Made by a program: the position numbers and the translations under genes. DNA of 64,000 nucleotides, taken from the NCBI RefSeq assembly GCF_001939115.1, contig NZ_MQTZ01000041.1, positions 250,816 to 314,815 on the forward strand, given 5' to 3'. Source of the DNA: Leptolyngbya sp. 'hensonii' (lineage in GTDB: Bacteria > Cyanobacteriota > Cyanobacteriia > GCF-001939115). The notes beneath the pieces were generated by a model. It did no database searches, was not told the DNA's origin, and saw only the letters and a program-made list of their open reading frames with translations. Below are positions 36,917 to 44,988 of the stretch, one piece after another; within the stretch, counting starts at the first letter, position 1, and each line of letters opens with the position of its first letter.

Positions 36917-39058
36917 ATGGTTGACCCTACCTATCGGCAGTATTCGTGTCTCCAGTCCAATCCCCTGGGCTGTCGTCAACTGCAGCAGGGTAACTCGCGA
37001 GATCCAGGGGCAAAATACTGTGCCACCTGTAACTTTCCGTCCCTGCTTAACCTGAAAGCTGAGATCCAGGGAAATCGGGGGGTTTACGAGGTCGATCAGT
37101 TTCTGGGAACCCGGGGGGCGGGGCGACTGTATCAGGGTTGGTTGCTCCCTGATCGCAACCCGATCGTCATTCGGGAGTACTTGCTGCCAACCCGTACATT
37201 CAACGCACAGGAAACTCGTCAGCGGCGGCAACTGTTTGCCCAGATGTCCACCCTGAAGCTGTCCGATGGTCGGGTGCAGGATTTCCGTTTGCTGATGCCG
37301 GATGAGGCGATCTCCGATCGACAGGAGGAGCGTTGTTACCTGATCACGGCAGGGAATTTGAATGCCCTGCCAACGCTGCGATCGCACCTGCAGCACCAGG
37401 GAGCCATGACCGGCAATCAGATCCGGCGTGTTCTGCATCAGGTTTTACAAACCCTGGAATTTCTCCATAGCCAGAAATTCTCCCTGCCCAATGGGCAATT
37501 GAAGCAGGGAATGACCCACAGCAATCTCAGTCTGGATACTTTGCTCCTGAGGCAGAAGGAAACGGAGCAGTTGGCCAGCTCTACCACCCAAAGTCGGTTT
37601 ACGGACGAAAACTTCCTCATCTATCTGTGCGATCTGGCGCTCTGGGAAAACCTGTTCCATTCCCCTACAGAGTCTTTTCAGGATGCAACCGTGCTGCAAG
37701 AACTGGTGGCTCTGGGGCAGGTGGGTTTTTACCTGCTGGTGGGGAGCGATCGGGATCCTGAGGGTGAAGCCCTTTATCCGAAAGATGGGAAATATTGGGC
37801 GGGTGTGTCTCCTGCTTTTAAGGACTTCTTGCTGAGTTTAATGGGCCTGGAACAGCCCTTTGTCAGTGCAGAGGCAGCCCGTCAAGCTCTGTTGCGGCTT
37901 CCTCCCGAGCCTTCTACTGCGATCGGATCTCTGCCCGTTCAGGTCAAACGCGGAGAGAAACGGCCAAAATTGCCTTTTCCCTGGCGCAAGCTACTGCTGT
38001 TATTGTTGACCATCCCCCTGCTGGGTCTTCTGTTCTGGTGGCTCAGCACCGTTTTACGTCCCAAAGCTACGGCACGGAGTTCCACCCTGCTTTGCTGCGC
38101 TCAAGAGGTGACGGGGGTGCCGAAGGGAAAATTCATTTACACGGGAGTGGAGAAAAGCACCTGGAGTATTGTTCTAGAGCAAAAGAACCTGGTGGAACGA
38201 GGCAAGCGACTGGACAATGCTTTGCAAGAGTTGCAGCCTGAGCTGGAGTTACGGTATCGGCCCCAGGTTTCCATTCAGCAAGCCTTTGAACAGGTTCGTT
38301 CAGGACGGGTAGAGTTTCTAGTTACAGGTCTGGCCGAGCAGGCCGCGATCGACCTGAAAGCAGAACCCTTTGCCTATGATGGGCTGGTGGTCTTTGTGGC
38401 CTTCAGCTATAGCCAGCGTGATCGGGGTCTGCCTCGCTTCCTGAGCGGTCAGATTACGTTTGAGCAACTGCGCCGACTCTATACCGGCGAGGTGCAGAAC
38501 TGGCGAGACCTGGGGGGACCGGATTTGCCTGTTAAGCTTTACATTCCCCCAGAGATAGAAGCAATCAGCGTTTTTGAGGAACGGGTGCTGCAGAGTGAGG
38601 ATCGGATTCGCCGCTTCCGAGAGTTACAAAACAGGCTGATTGCGACCCAGCCCACCTTCGACACGCTGCGGCAGGTGATTCGAGACTTTGAACAGGATCA
38701 GGTAGGCAGTATCGCCTTCGGTACCCTGAGCCAGGTCTTCGGCCAGTGTTCTGTCTATCCCTTAGCCCTGATCCGCGATCGAGATTCCAATCCAGAGCAG
38801 GCGTTGATTGAGAACAGTGGAGAACCGATCAGCCCGATGACGGACCTGTGTGATGCGAAGGGAAGTTACGATCGCAATGTGGAAGCCTTTCAAACAAACC
38901 GTTATCCTCTGGCCTACCCCCTAGCAGTCGTCTATCTGAGAGATAATCGGCGGCTGCCCGTCGGACACAAGTTTGCCGAGATTCTTCAGACCTTGGAAGC
39001 CCAGAAGCTGCTTAGCCAGACTGGACTGGTTCCCTTACAGCCTCTGCCGAAGAATTAA
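36917..39058 (+). CDS. 4-Cys pseudokinase - membrane helix - periplasmic binding domain fusion
   Basis: A 713-aa protein from ATG 36917. Residues 10-45 hold a 4-Cys element (Cys at CLQSNPLGC and CATC), as seen in front of cyanobacterial Ser/Thr kinases. The kinase-like region (about 55-350) lacks catalytic residues: the glycine loop is FLGTRGAGRLYQ, the ATP-Lys is Arg (VIREYLL), HRD is replaced by THSNLSLDTLL and DFG by CDLALWE. A single helix at about 360-380 (LLLLLLTIPLLGLLFWWL) is followed by a PstS-like binding domain with FLSGQITFEQLRRLYTGEVQ and NWRDLGG. It may couple an external ligand to a cytoplasmic partner, perhaps the NHLP-like protein encoded just upstream. Function is inference. 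Confidence 0.78.
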   Translation: MVDPTYRQYSCLQSNPLGCRQLQQGNSRDPGAKYCATCNFPSLLNLKAEIQGNRGVYEVDQFLGTRGAGRLYQGWLLPDRNPIVIREYLLPTRTFNAQETRQRRQLFAQMSTLKLSDGRVQDFRLLMPDEAISDRQEERCYLITAGNLNALPTLRSHLQHQGAMTGNQIRRVLHQVLQTLEFLHSQKFSLPNGQLKQGMTHSNLSLDTLLLRQKETEQLASSTTQSRFTDENFLIYLCDLALWENLFHSPTESFQDATVLQELVALGQVGFYLLVGSDRDPEGEALYPKDGKYWAGVSPAFKDFLLSLMGLEQPFVSAEAARQALLRLPPEPSTAIGSLPVQVKRGEKRPKLPFPWRKLLLLLLTIPLLGLLFWWLSTVLRPKATARSSTLLCCAQEVTGVPKGKFIYTGVEKSTWSIVLEQKNLVERGKRLDNALQELQPELELRYRPQVSIQQAFEQVRSGRVEFLVTGLAEQAAIDLKAEPFAYDGLVVFVAFSYSQRDRGLPRFLSGQITFEQLRRLYTGEVQNWRDLGGPDLPVKLYIPPEIEAISVFEERVLQSEDRIRRFRELQNRLIATQPTFDTLRQVIRDFEQDQVGSIAFGTLSQVFGQCSVYPLALIRDRDSNPEQALIENSGEPISPMTDLCDAKGSYDRNVEAFQTNRYPLAYPLAVVYLRDNRRLPVGHKFAEILQTLEAQKLLSQTGLVPLQPLPKN

Positions 39059-39638
39059 TGGCTTTGCTGAATGCAAATATGAATTACCCTCATCCCCAAC
39101 CCTTCTCCCGCAGGAGAAGGGAGCTAAAACTCTTGTTCCCTCTCCTTTGGGAGAGGGCTAGGGTGAGGGCTGCATAAGGCTCAAGCACGAAAATCATCCT
39201 TCTATTCAGCAGCGCCGAATTAAGGAATCGAGTCAGATTAATGACCCAAGGGTTGCGAGCCTGCCCCTTAACACGGATGCTCAAGTTAATTGAGCCACCT
39301 GGTTTAGTGTAAATAAATATGTAAAACCTTAGAGGAAATATAAAGACCAGTTAAACTTTTAACATTATTCAGATTTTCTTTACATTCATCCAGTTTTTCT
39401 GTCAGTCAGGCTTTTGCAGGACTGACCGGAGATCGTTGGGTAGCTGACCCGAAAAATTGGCAGGGCTGGAAAGAATGTTTTCTCATTTTTGCCCATAGTT
39501 GTGGCCCCTTCCTGGATGGCAGGGCTTGAGGCAGTTTGTCATCAAGCTAAGCAACTAGCAGGTTGCCAGAGTAGCCGCCCATATGCGGGTTAATCCTCGC
39601 TGTAAATCCCAATCCCCTGTTTTTGCATTGAGGTCAGT
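39059..39638. repeat. Intergenic region with a hairpin repeat
   Basis: At 39083-39177 two hairpins in tandem (CTTCTCCCGCAGGAGAAGGG and CCCTCTCCTTTGGGAGAGGG), flanked by CCCTCATCCCCAAC and GGTGAGGGCTG, match the dispersed element also seen at 5997-6064 and 52597-52663. The rest of the stretch is AT-rich with no supported gene; GCAAC-TAGCAG-GTTGC at about 39550 is a small hairpin. Confidence 0.6.
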
Positions 39639-39797
39639 ATGTCAATCATTCCTGGTACATCAGTCATGCTTCCCAATGGCCGTCAGGGGGTTGTGATTCC
39701 GCCACCCTGGTGGATTCCGGGTCGGGTCTTAGTCAAGGTCAAGCATGGCCGCAAGCGCTGGTTCAGAGTAGATGAGTGTACTCCTCTGATTTCTTAG
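39639..39797 (+). CDS. 52-aa small protein, unknown
   Basis: An ATG at 39639 is preceded by GAGGT, 5 bases upstream. The 52-residue product starts MSIIPGTSVMLPNGRQGVVI, continues with a Pro/Trp-rich turn (PPPWWIPGRVLVKVKHGRKR) and ends WFRVDECTPLIS. The alternating hydrophobic/basic pattern and sensible residue composition suggest a real small beta-rich protein, perhaps nucleic-acid binding given the basic KHGRKRW. No family recognised. A hairpin (CTCTCCCATCAGAGG region, about 39812-39830) follows. Confidence 0.5.
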   Translation: MSIIPGTSVMLPNGRQGVVIPPPWWIPGRVLVKVKHGRKRWFRVDECTPLIS

Positions 39798-40405
39798 GGC
39801 AACTGTAGTCTCTCCCATCAGAGGCTGCTACCTCTTTCTGAGGTAGGTTGCCTTGCTGTTGAAGATCTTTCTGAGTTGGACGTGCGGCTAAAACATAGTT
39901 GCAACAAACAATTCTATTGCAGCGCTTTACATTGAGATTGCAGCACAATCCATTGTTAATTGCAGACTATGCAGAAGGACAGTAGGGCGATCGCTTTGGA
40001 CTGCCTCCGCCGCACATTTGAATGGTCTCTATGCTTGAAGCATTGTCCATAGAACGCATTCGAATGTGCAAGGGATACATTCGAATGCATCCTATGCTTG
40101 TCATGTTTTCCATAGGGCGCACTCGAATGGTTGGCTTTGCGATTACATTGCAGGGGTAGCCCATGCGATCGCAACGGGCCATGCAACTCCATCCAAAGGA
40201 CTCTGGACTCCCCGACCACCGCGATTCAACCCATGGGTATAAATCATAGATTCACCCAATCGGATGGATTCAAGGGAACAGTAGAACCTTGTCAGACATC
40301 CTCTGCGCCGGGAATTGTTAAATTGTCATCAAATTTAAAGACAGCCTCCTGATCAGGCGTTATACTTTGCTCTCCTCACAATCTGTTCTTTACTGACTCC
40401 CCCCA
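39798..40405. other. Upstream region of the SDH_sah-transporter operon
   Basis: Apart from the 63-bp repeat no gene is supported. A minus-strand open frame over the repeat (39956-40219) has an odd His/Ser/Asn-rich composition that follows the repeat and is not credible. The 60 bases before the ATG at 40406 include TTTACTGACTCCCCCCA with no clear ribosome binding site. Confidence 0.45.
40012..40130. repeat. 63-bp tandem repeat with nested inverted symmetry
   Basis: Two units, 63 bases apart, share about 44 of 53 positions. Each carries CATTYGAATG, CTATGCTTG, CATAG and a second CAYTCGAATG in the same order (for example CTATG at 40029 and 40092, CATAG at 40048 and 40111). In the first unit GCACATTTGAATG (40012-40024) pairs with CATTCGAATGTGC (40057-40069), with CTATG/CATAG inside, so it can form a long hairpin. 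ATTCGAAT is itself a palindrome. It lies about 275-390 bases before the SDH_sah operon. Confidence 0.85.
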
Positions 40406-41443
40406 ATGAATGACATTGCTGAAGGCAGTGAAAATCTCAAACCCGAAAATGGCAAGAAACTGAATAAACCGCCGATTCTGTTTGATAAAACCCAGAAGAT
40501 TATCGAACAGATTGAAGAGGAGTTAGATGCCACCTTCCTCAGCTATTGGACTTCCCCCAATGGGAGCGTTTGCCAGAATGACGTGATTGGGCTGTATGAA
40601 GTGCTGCAGAAGATCGGCACCAAAAATGAAATTATTCTCTTCATTAAGTCAGATGGGGGATCGGGTCGGGCTTCCCTGCGAATCGTGCATCTCCTCCGGC
40701 ATTACACCTCCCATCTGACGGCTCTGGTGCCCCTGGTCTGCGCGTCCGCCGCGACCATGATCGCCCTCGGGGCCGATAGCATTCACATGGGGCCTCTGGC
40801 TTATCTGACTGCCGTCGATACCTCCATCACCCATGAAATGTCCCCGGTGGATTCCTACAACAATCTGGTTTCGGTGAGTCAGGATGAACTGACACGGGTG
40901 ATTAATCTCTGGCGTAGAGAAGCAAAAGCTAACGATACCAATCCTTACCAGGCCCTATTTCAACAGGTTCATCCCCTGGTAATTGGGGCGGTCGATCGGG
41001 CCAGTTCCCTCTCGATTCAACTCTGTACGGAAATTCTGTCCTATCACATGCAAGATAAGCCGCTGGCAGAGAAGATCAGCCATCATCTGAATTCCAGCTA
41101 CCCGTCCCATTCCTACCCCATCACGCTGCGGGAAGCCAAAAATGTGGGCCTGAATGTCAGTCCCCTCAATCCCAAGATTAATGATCTCTTGCTGGAACTC
41201 AACAAACTCTATTCCGAAATGGGCCAGAAGGCCCTGACAGATTTTGATGAACACAATTACCACAACAACGAAATCCTGAACATTTTAGAGGGCCGAAATA
41301 TTCAGGTCTATTACCAGAACGATATTGACTGGCATTATCGTCGGGAAGAGCGGCGCTGGGTTCCGATGAATGACCAGAGTTCCTGGCACAAGATTGAAAA
41401 GCGGGGGAATAAGGTCCACAAGTCTGTCTTCTACATCCGATAA
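40406..41443 (+). CDS. SDH_sah family ClpP-fold protein (serine protease/dehydrogenase-like)
   Basis: A 345-aa protein. ILFIKSDGGSGRASLRIVHLLR is the Gly-rich loop of the ClpP/SppA fold, and LVCASAATMIALGADSIHMG places a Ser in the position of the nucleophile (VCASAA). YLTAVDTSITHEMSPVD and SHHLNSSYPSHSYPITLREA follow. I assign it to the SDH_sah (serine dehydrogenase proteinase) family, whose cellular role is poorly known. The C-terminal 70 residues are charged and family-specific. It is the first gene of an operon: the permease gene starts within 32 bases. Ser identity as nucleophile is inference. Confidence 0.8.
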   Translation: MNDIAEGSENLKPENGKKLNKPPILFDKTQKIIEQIEEELDATFLSYWTSPNGSVCQNDVIGLYEVLQKIGTKNEIILFIKSDGGSGRASLRIVHLLRHYTSHLTALVPLVCASAATMIALGADSIHMGPLAYLTAVDTSITHEMSPVDSYNNLVSVSQDELTRVINLWRREAKANDTNPYQALFQQVHPLVIGAVDRASSLSIQLCTEILSYHMQDKPLAEKISHHLNSSYPSHSYPITLREAKNVGLNVSPLNPKINDLLLELNKLYSEMGQKALTDFDEHNYHNNEILNILEGRNIQVYYQNDIDWHYRREERRWVPMNDQSSWHKIEKRGNKVHKSVFYIR

Positions 41444-41474
41444 AATTTCAGGGTGAGGCTTGTTAAAACCAACC

Positions 41475-42389
41475 ATGTCTGATAGATTCCCTGGCAATGA
41501 TCTTGCTTCACCTCAATCCAGTTCCAAATCCACAGGTTTGGTCACGCCCTCTCGTTACCTGTCCATTCTGTTGGAAGGACTGAATTTTTTCCTCCTGGCG
41601 ATCGGGGCGGGTCTGGTATTGCTACCCCTGGGAGCGATGGTCCTGAATTCCCTGGCCCCTCCAGGTGCAACTCTGGCTCAGGGACTGGGGCCTTACCTGG
41701 CCCAGATTGCCGCCCAGGGACTCTCCTGGAGCAATTATGGAGAAGCCTGGTGGCGAGGCCATTTTCCCCTGGCATTTGCTAACTCCACCCTGGTGGCACT
41801 GGCGGTGACAGCCTGTCAGGTGTTTACCTCCGCCCTGGCGGGTTATGCCCTGGCCCGATTGAGGTTCCCTGGTCGGCAACTGGTGTTACTGATCTTTGTG
41901 GCGACGCTGGTGATTCCCTTCCAGATGCTGGTGATTCCCATTTTTCTGGTGCTGAAATGGGGGCACCTGATCAACACCTATGGAGCATTGATCTTACCTA
42001 CGGCTGTAAATGGCTTCGGGATCTTCCTCTTGCGACAATATTTCCTGACGATTCCGATCGAACTGGAGGAAGCTGCTGTGCTGGATGGGGCCAGCCGGTT
42101 GGAAATTCTTTGGCAGATCATGCTGCCCTTGGCTCGTCCAGCCCTGGTCACCCTCTTCTTATTTACATTCATTGGAGAATGGAATGACCTGTTCAAACCT
42201 CTGGTGTTCACAACTCGACCAGAACTGATCACCGTCCAACTGGCTCTGGCCAGTTTTCAGGAGCAATTTACCAGTAGCTGGGCACTCTTGATGGCAGCGG
42301 TTGTGATTGCTACGATGCCGATCGTGTTGCTGTTCCTGATTGGTCAGCGACAATTCATCCGGGGAATTGCCATGACGGGGATTAAATAA
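41475..42389 (+). CDS. Sugar ABC transporter permease, MalG-type
   Basis: A 304-aa protein from ATG 41475 (a TTG at 41460 right after GGTGAGG is an alternative). Six helices are visible. The cytoplasmic EAA loop, ELEEAAVLDGASRLEILWQI, contacts the ATPase; the N-terminal part of the conserved region reads LVIPFQMLVIPIFLVLKWG and the C-terminus is IGQRQFIRGIAMTGIK, typical of CUT1 MalG. It pairs with the MalF-type permease two genes downstream. No ATPase is encoded nearby, so a shared MsmK-like ATPase is likely. Confidence 0.9.
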   Translation: MSDRFPGNDLASPQSSSKSTGLVTPSRYLSILLEGLNFFLLAIGAGLVLLPLGAMVLNSLAPPGATLAQGLGPYLAQIAAQGLSWSNYGEAWWRGHFPLAFANSTLVALAVTACQVFTSALAGYALARLRFPGRQLVLLIFVATLVIPFQMLVIPIFLVLKWGHLINTYGALILPTAVNGFGIFLLRQYFLTIPIELEEAAVLDGASRLEILWQIMLPLARPALVTLFLFTFIGEWNDLFKPLVFTTRPELITVQLALASFQEQFTSSWALLMAAVVIATMPIVLLFLIGQRQFIRGIAMTGIK

Positions 42390-42453
42390 GGCTCGGAAAT
42401 ATTTCAGTTTGCTCTTGTGGCAGTTTATATCACCTCGCAACTGGAGCGGTTTA

Positions 42454-43152
42454 ATGGCCCTGAAATTTCCTCTAAGATTGAGTCTGATCACCTTATCCAT
42501 CTCAGCAATTGCCTGTCAACCCTTGCAACAATCTGGATCACTAGCCCAAAGTTCTAACATTGTCCCAGTACAGGCATCCCAGAGTTCACCGTCTTCCACC
42601 AGGGTAGAACTACCTCCAGCCCTTCCTTCTACGACTACGCCAGTTTCCGTAGAGCTGAAGATCGGGACTCGATATCGTAAGTTAAAAGATCTCCTGGGTG
42701 CGGGCAAGTTTAAAGAGGCTGACCTGGAAACGAGAAGATTAATGCTACAGATCGCTCCCCTGGATCAACCCGATTCCGATCGCTGGCGAAATTGGACCAA
42801 GGAAAAAATTCCCTGTTCTGATCTGATCACCATCAATGCACTTTGGGAGCAGTACAGCAACGGTCACTTTGGTTGGGCCATCCAAAACCGAATCTTTCTG
42901 GAAGAAAGACAGAAGGACTCTAAGGACCCTGTGAGCGCTTTCTGGCGACGGGTAGGCTGGGCTGTGATAGACGAACCGCCGGGTAGTTTACTCAGGCTGC
43001 GCATCCTGAGCTATGATAACCTGACGTTTAATCTCCAGGCTCCTAAAGGCCATCTGCCCACGTTTGCCCTGTGGACCGGTCAGCAAGGGGGTATTACCGG
43101 TTGGTTCTGGGATAGGAGCCTCGCGCCCCGTCTCAAAGCCTGTAAAGTGTAG
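42454..43152 (+). CDS. GUN4-domain lipoprotein
   Basis: A 232-aa protein from ATG 42454 (GGAG 7 bases upstream). The N-terminus is KFPLRLSLITLSISAIAC, a lipoprotein-type signal with Cys21, followed by a Ser/Pro/Thr linker. The C-terminal 140 residues are a GUN4 domain: LKDLLGAGKFKEADLETRRL, IPCSDLITINALWEQYSNGH, FGWAIQNRIFLE and FWRRVGWA (split). In Gun4, this fold binds porphyrins and activates Mg-chelatase; other GUN4 proteins act elsewhere. An exported, lipid-anchored GUN4 is unusual. It is inserted between the two sugar permease genes in the operon. Confidence 0.82.
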   Translation: MALKFPLRLSLITLSISAIACQPLQQSGSLAQSSNIVPVQASQSSPSSTRVELPPALPSTTTPVSVELKIGTRYRKLKDLLGAGKFKEADLETRRLMLQIAPLDQPDSDRWRNWTKEKIPCSDLITINALWEQYSNGHFGWAIQNRIFLEERQKDSKDPVSAFWRRVGWAVIDEPPGSLLRLRILSYDNLTFNLQAPKGHLPTFALWTGQQGGITGWFWDRSLAPRLKACKV

Positions 43153-43180
43153 GAGGTCCGTCGTATGCGGGACGATCGTC

Positions 43181-44077
43181 ATGGAGACTGTGCAGAAAAA
43201 ACCAGGAGCGCGGCTGAGCCAATATGCAGAAGTGGTAACAGGGTGGATCTTTTTGGCTCCTGCCCTGGCTCTGCTGATGGTGTTTACCCTGTGGCCGATC
43301 GCTAACCTGTTCTATCTCAGTTTTACCCAGGGCAGTTTCACCCGTGGGGGTGTCCATTGGGTGGGTCTACGTAACTACTGGCGACTCTTGCTCAGTCCAG
43401 ACTTCTGGCAGGTGGTGGGGAATACGGTCTATTTCACGATCGGAACCGTTTTGCCTAGCCTGGTCATTCCTCTGGGATTGGCTCTCCTGCTGAATCGGAC
43501 CTTCCTCCTGCGGGGATTATTCCGTACCGCCTACTTCATCCCTTCGATCACCTCCCTGGTGGCAGTAGGGCTAGGATTTCGCTGGTTATTTCAAACCGAT
43601 GGTTGGGTTAATGCAGTTCTGGTTGGGTTTGGTGTGAATCCTATTCCCTGGCTGGGTAGTACAGTCTGGGCTATGCCGGTCTTAATCCTGCTGAGTGCCT
43701 GGAAGCAACTGGGTTTCAATATGGTCGTGTTTCTGGCTGGTTTACAAACGATTCCTGCCAGCCTCTACGAAGCCGCCATGATGGATGGGGCCGGGGTATG
43801 GCAGCGGTTCTGGCATATTACCCTCCCCGGTCTGCGGCCAACCCTGATCTTTGCCACAGTCACCACGACCATCTTTACCCTGCGGAGTTTTGAGCAGGTT
43901 TATGTGATTACGGGGGGAGGTCCCCTGAATGCGACCAATCTGCTGGTGTACTACATTTATGACCAGGCTTTTGCCCAGTTTGATTTTGGTTATGCGGCAG
44001 CAGCGGCAACTGGCTTACTGATCGTGGCGTTCCTCCTGGTCTATGTGCAACTGAAAACCAGCAACGAAGAACCATGA
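43181..44077 (+). CDS. Sugar ABC transporter permease, MalF-type
   Basis: A 298-aa protein from ATG 43181; an in-frame extension to 43064 overlaps the GUN4 gene and is not credible. Six helices, the EAA loop SLYEAAMMDGAGVWQRFWHI, and LTTTIFTLRSFEQVYVITGG-like and GPLNATNLLVYYIYDQAF segments identify a CUT1 MalF-type subunit. A strong AGGAGGT at 43151 is 24 bases before this ATG; the nearer ATG at 43165 is in another frame and leads to a stop within about 50 codons. Stop overlaps the next start (ATGA). Confidence 0.88.
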   Translation: METVQKKPGARLSQYAEVVTGWIFLAPALALLMVFTLWPIANLFYLSFTQGSFTRGGVHWVGLRNYWRLLLSPDFWQVVGNTVYFTIGTVLPSLVIPLGLALLLNRTFLLRGLFRTAYFIPSITSLVAVGLGFRWLFQTDGWVNAVLVGFGVNPIPWLGSTVWAMPVLILLSAWKQLGFNMVVFLAGLQTIPASLYEAAMMDGAGVWQRFWHITLPGLRPTLIFATVTTTIFTLRSFEQVYVITGGGPLNATNLLVYYIYDQAFAQFDFGYAAAAATGLLIVAFLLVYVQLKTSNEEP

Positions 44078-44988
44078 AGCCCTGTCACATTCCTGCTCCC
44101 TTACAACCGGGCGATCGATTGCATGTGGTGGCTCCCAGTGGTGCTCTGCGAGAACTGGAGGCATTTCACCGGGGGCTAGAGGTCTGGCGATCGCGGGGCT
44201 ATTCGCTGATCTTGGGCTCTGGTCATGACGATCGCTGGGGCTACCTGGCTGGTAGCGATGAAAACCGTCGTCTGCAACTGCTGACGGCCCTGAAAGACCC
44301 GGATTGCCGGGGCATTCTCTGTGTCCGGGGTGGGTACGGGGGGATGCGTCTGTTGGAGGATTGGACCTGGCCAGAGATAGACCCGAAGTGGCTGATCGGG
44401 TTTTCCGATGTCACCAGTTTGCTCTGGAGTCTGAGTCAACAGGGCATTTCTGGCATTCATGGTCCCTTGCTGACGACCCTAGCCCAGGAACCGGATTGGT
44501 CCCAACAGCGGTTATTTGATTGGGTAGAAGGTCGAGGGTTGACGGAACCTCTGATCGGCCAGGGTTGGGGGGGCGGTCATGCAGAGGGGCTCCTGCTGCC
44601 TGCAAATCTGACTGTGGCCACCCATTTACTTCATACTCCCCTACAACCGGATTTGGCCGGGGTAATCCTGGCCCTGGAAGACGTAACAGAAGCCCCCTAT
44701 CGCATCGATCGTTTGCTCACCCAATGGCGGTTGAGCGGAGCCTTACGCCAGGTTCAGGGAATTGCCCTGGGCCGCTTCAGCCATTGTCAGGCCCCAGCCC
44801 ATATCCCCAGTTTCACCGTGGAGGAGGTGTTGCACGATCGCCTCTCCGATCTAGGGATTCCGATCGTCGCCGACCTGCCCTTCGGCCACGATGGTCCCAA
44901 TGCAGCGTTGCCTGTCGGGGTGCCGGTGCGCCTGGATGGCGATCGGGGCACCCTGACAATTTCATTCCAGTCACTGGTTAAGGATTAG
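44074..44988 (+). CDS. ldcA: LD-carboxypeptidase (S66 family)
   Basis: A 304-aa protein. Catalytic elements are visible: the nucleophile Ser in IGFSDVTSLLW, the Glu in LALEDVTEAPYRIDRLLTQW (split) and the His in GHDGPNAALPVG. Cytoplasmic LdcA removes the terminal D-Ala from murein tetrapeptides during cell-wall recycling; the family also includes microcin-resistance proteins. Its ATG overlaps the permease stop, so it belongs to the same operon. Together with sugar permeases it may point to import of wall-derived or other glycans, but this is inference. Confidence 0.88.
   Translation: MKPCHIPAPLQPGDRLHVVAPSGALRELEAFHRGLEVWRSRGYSLILGSGHDDRWGYLAGSDENRRLQLLTALKDPDCRGILCVRGGYGGMRLLEDWTWPEIDPKWLIGFSDVTSLLWSLSQQGISGIHGPLLTTLAQEPDWSQQRLFDWVEGRGLTEPLIGQGWGGGHAEGLLLPANLTVATHLLHTPLQPDLAGVILALEDVTEAPYRIDRLLTQWRLSGALRQVQGIALGRFSHCQAPAHIPSFTVEEVLHDRLSDLGIPIVADLPFGHDGPNAALPVGVPVRLDGDRGTLTISFQSLVKD

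Noticed and set aside
39956-40219. An 87-codon minus-strand frame over the 63-bp repeat
   Set aside because: Its composition (HSNxFYGxxxKHRxHSN) only follows the DNA repeat and has no ribosome binding site.
43151-43190. AGGAGGT with ATG 43165 as the start of the MalF-type permease
   Set aside because: That ATG is in another frame and meets a stop within about 50 codons; ATG 43181 gives the permease N-terminus. The spacing is odd but not proof of a frameshift.
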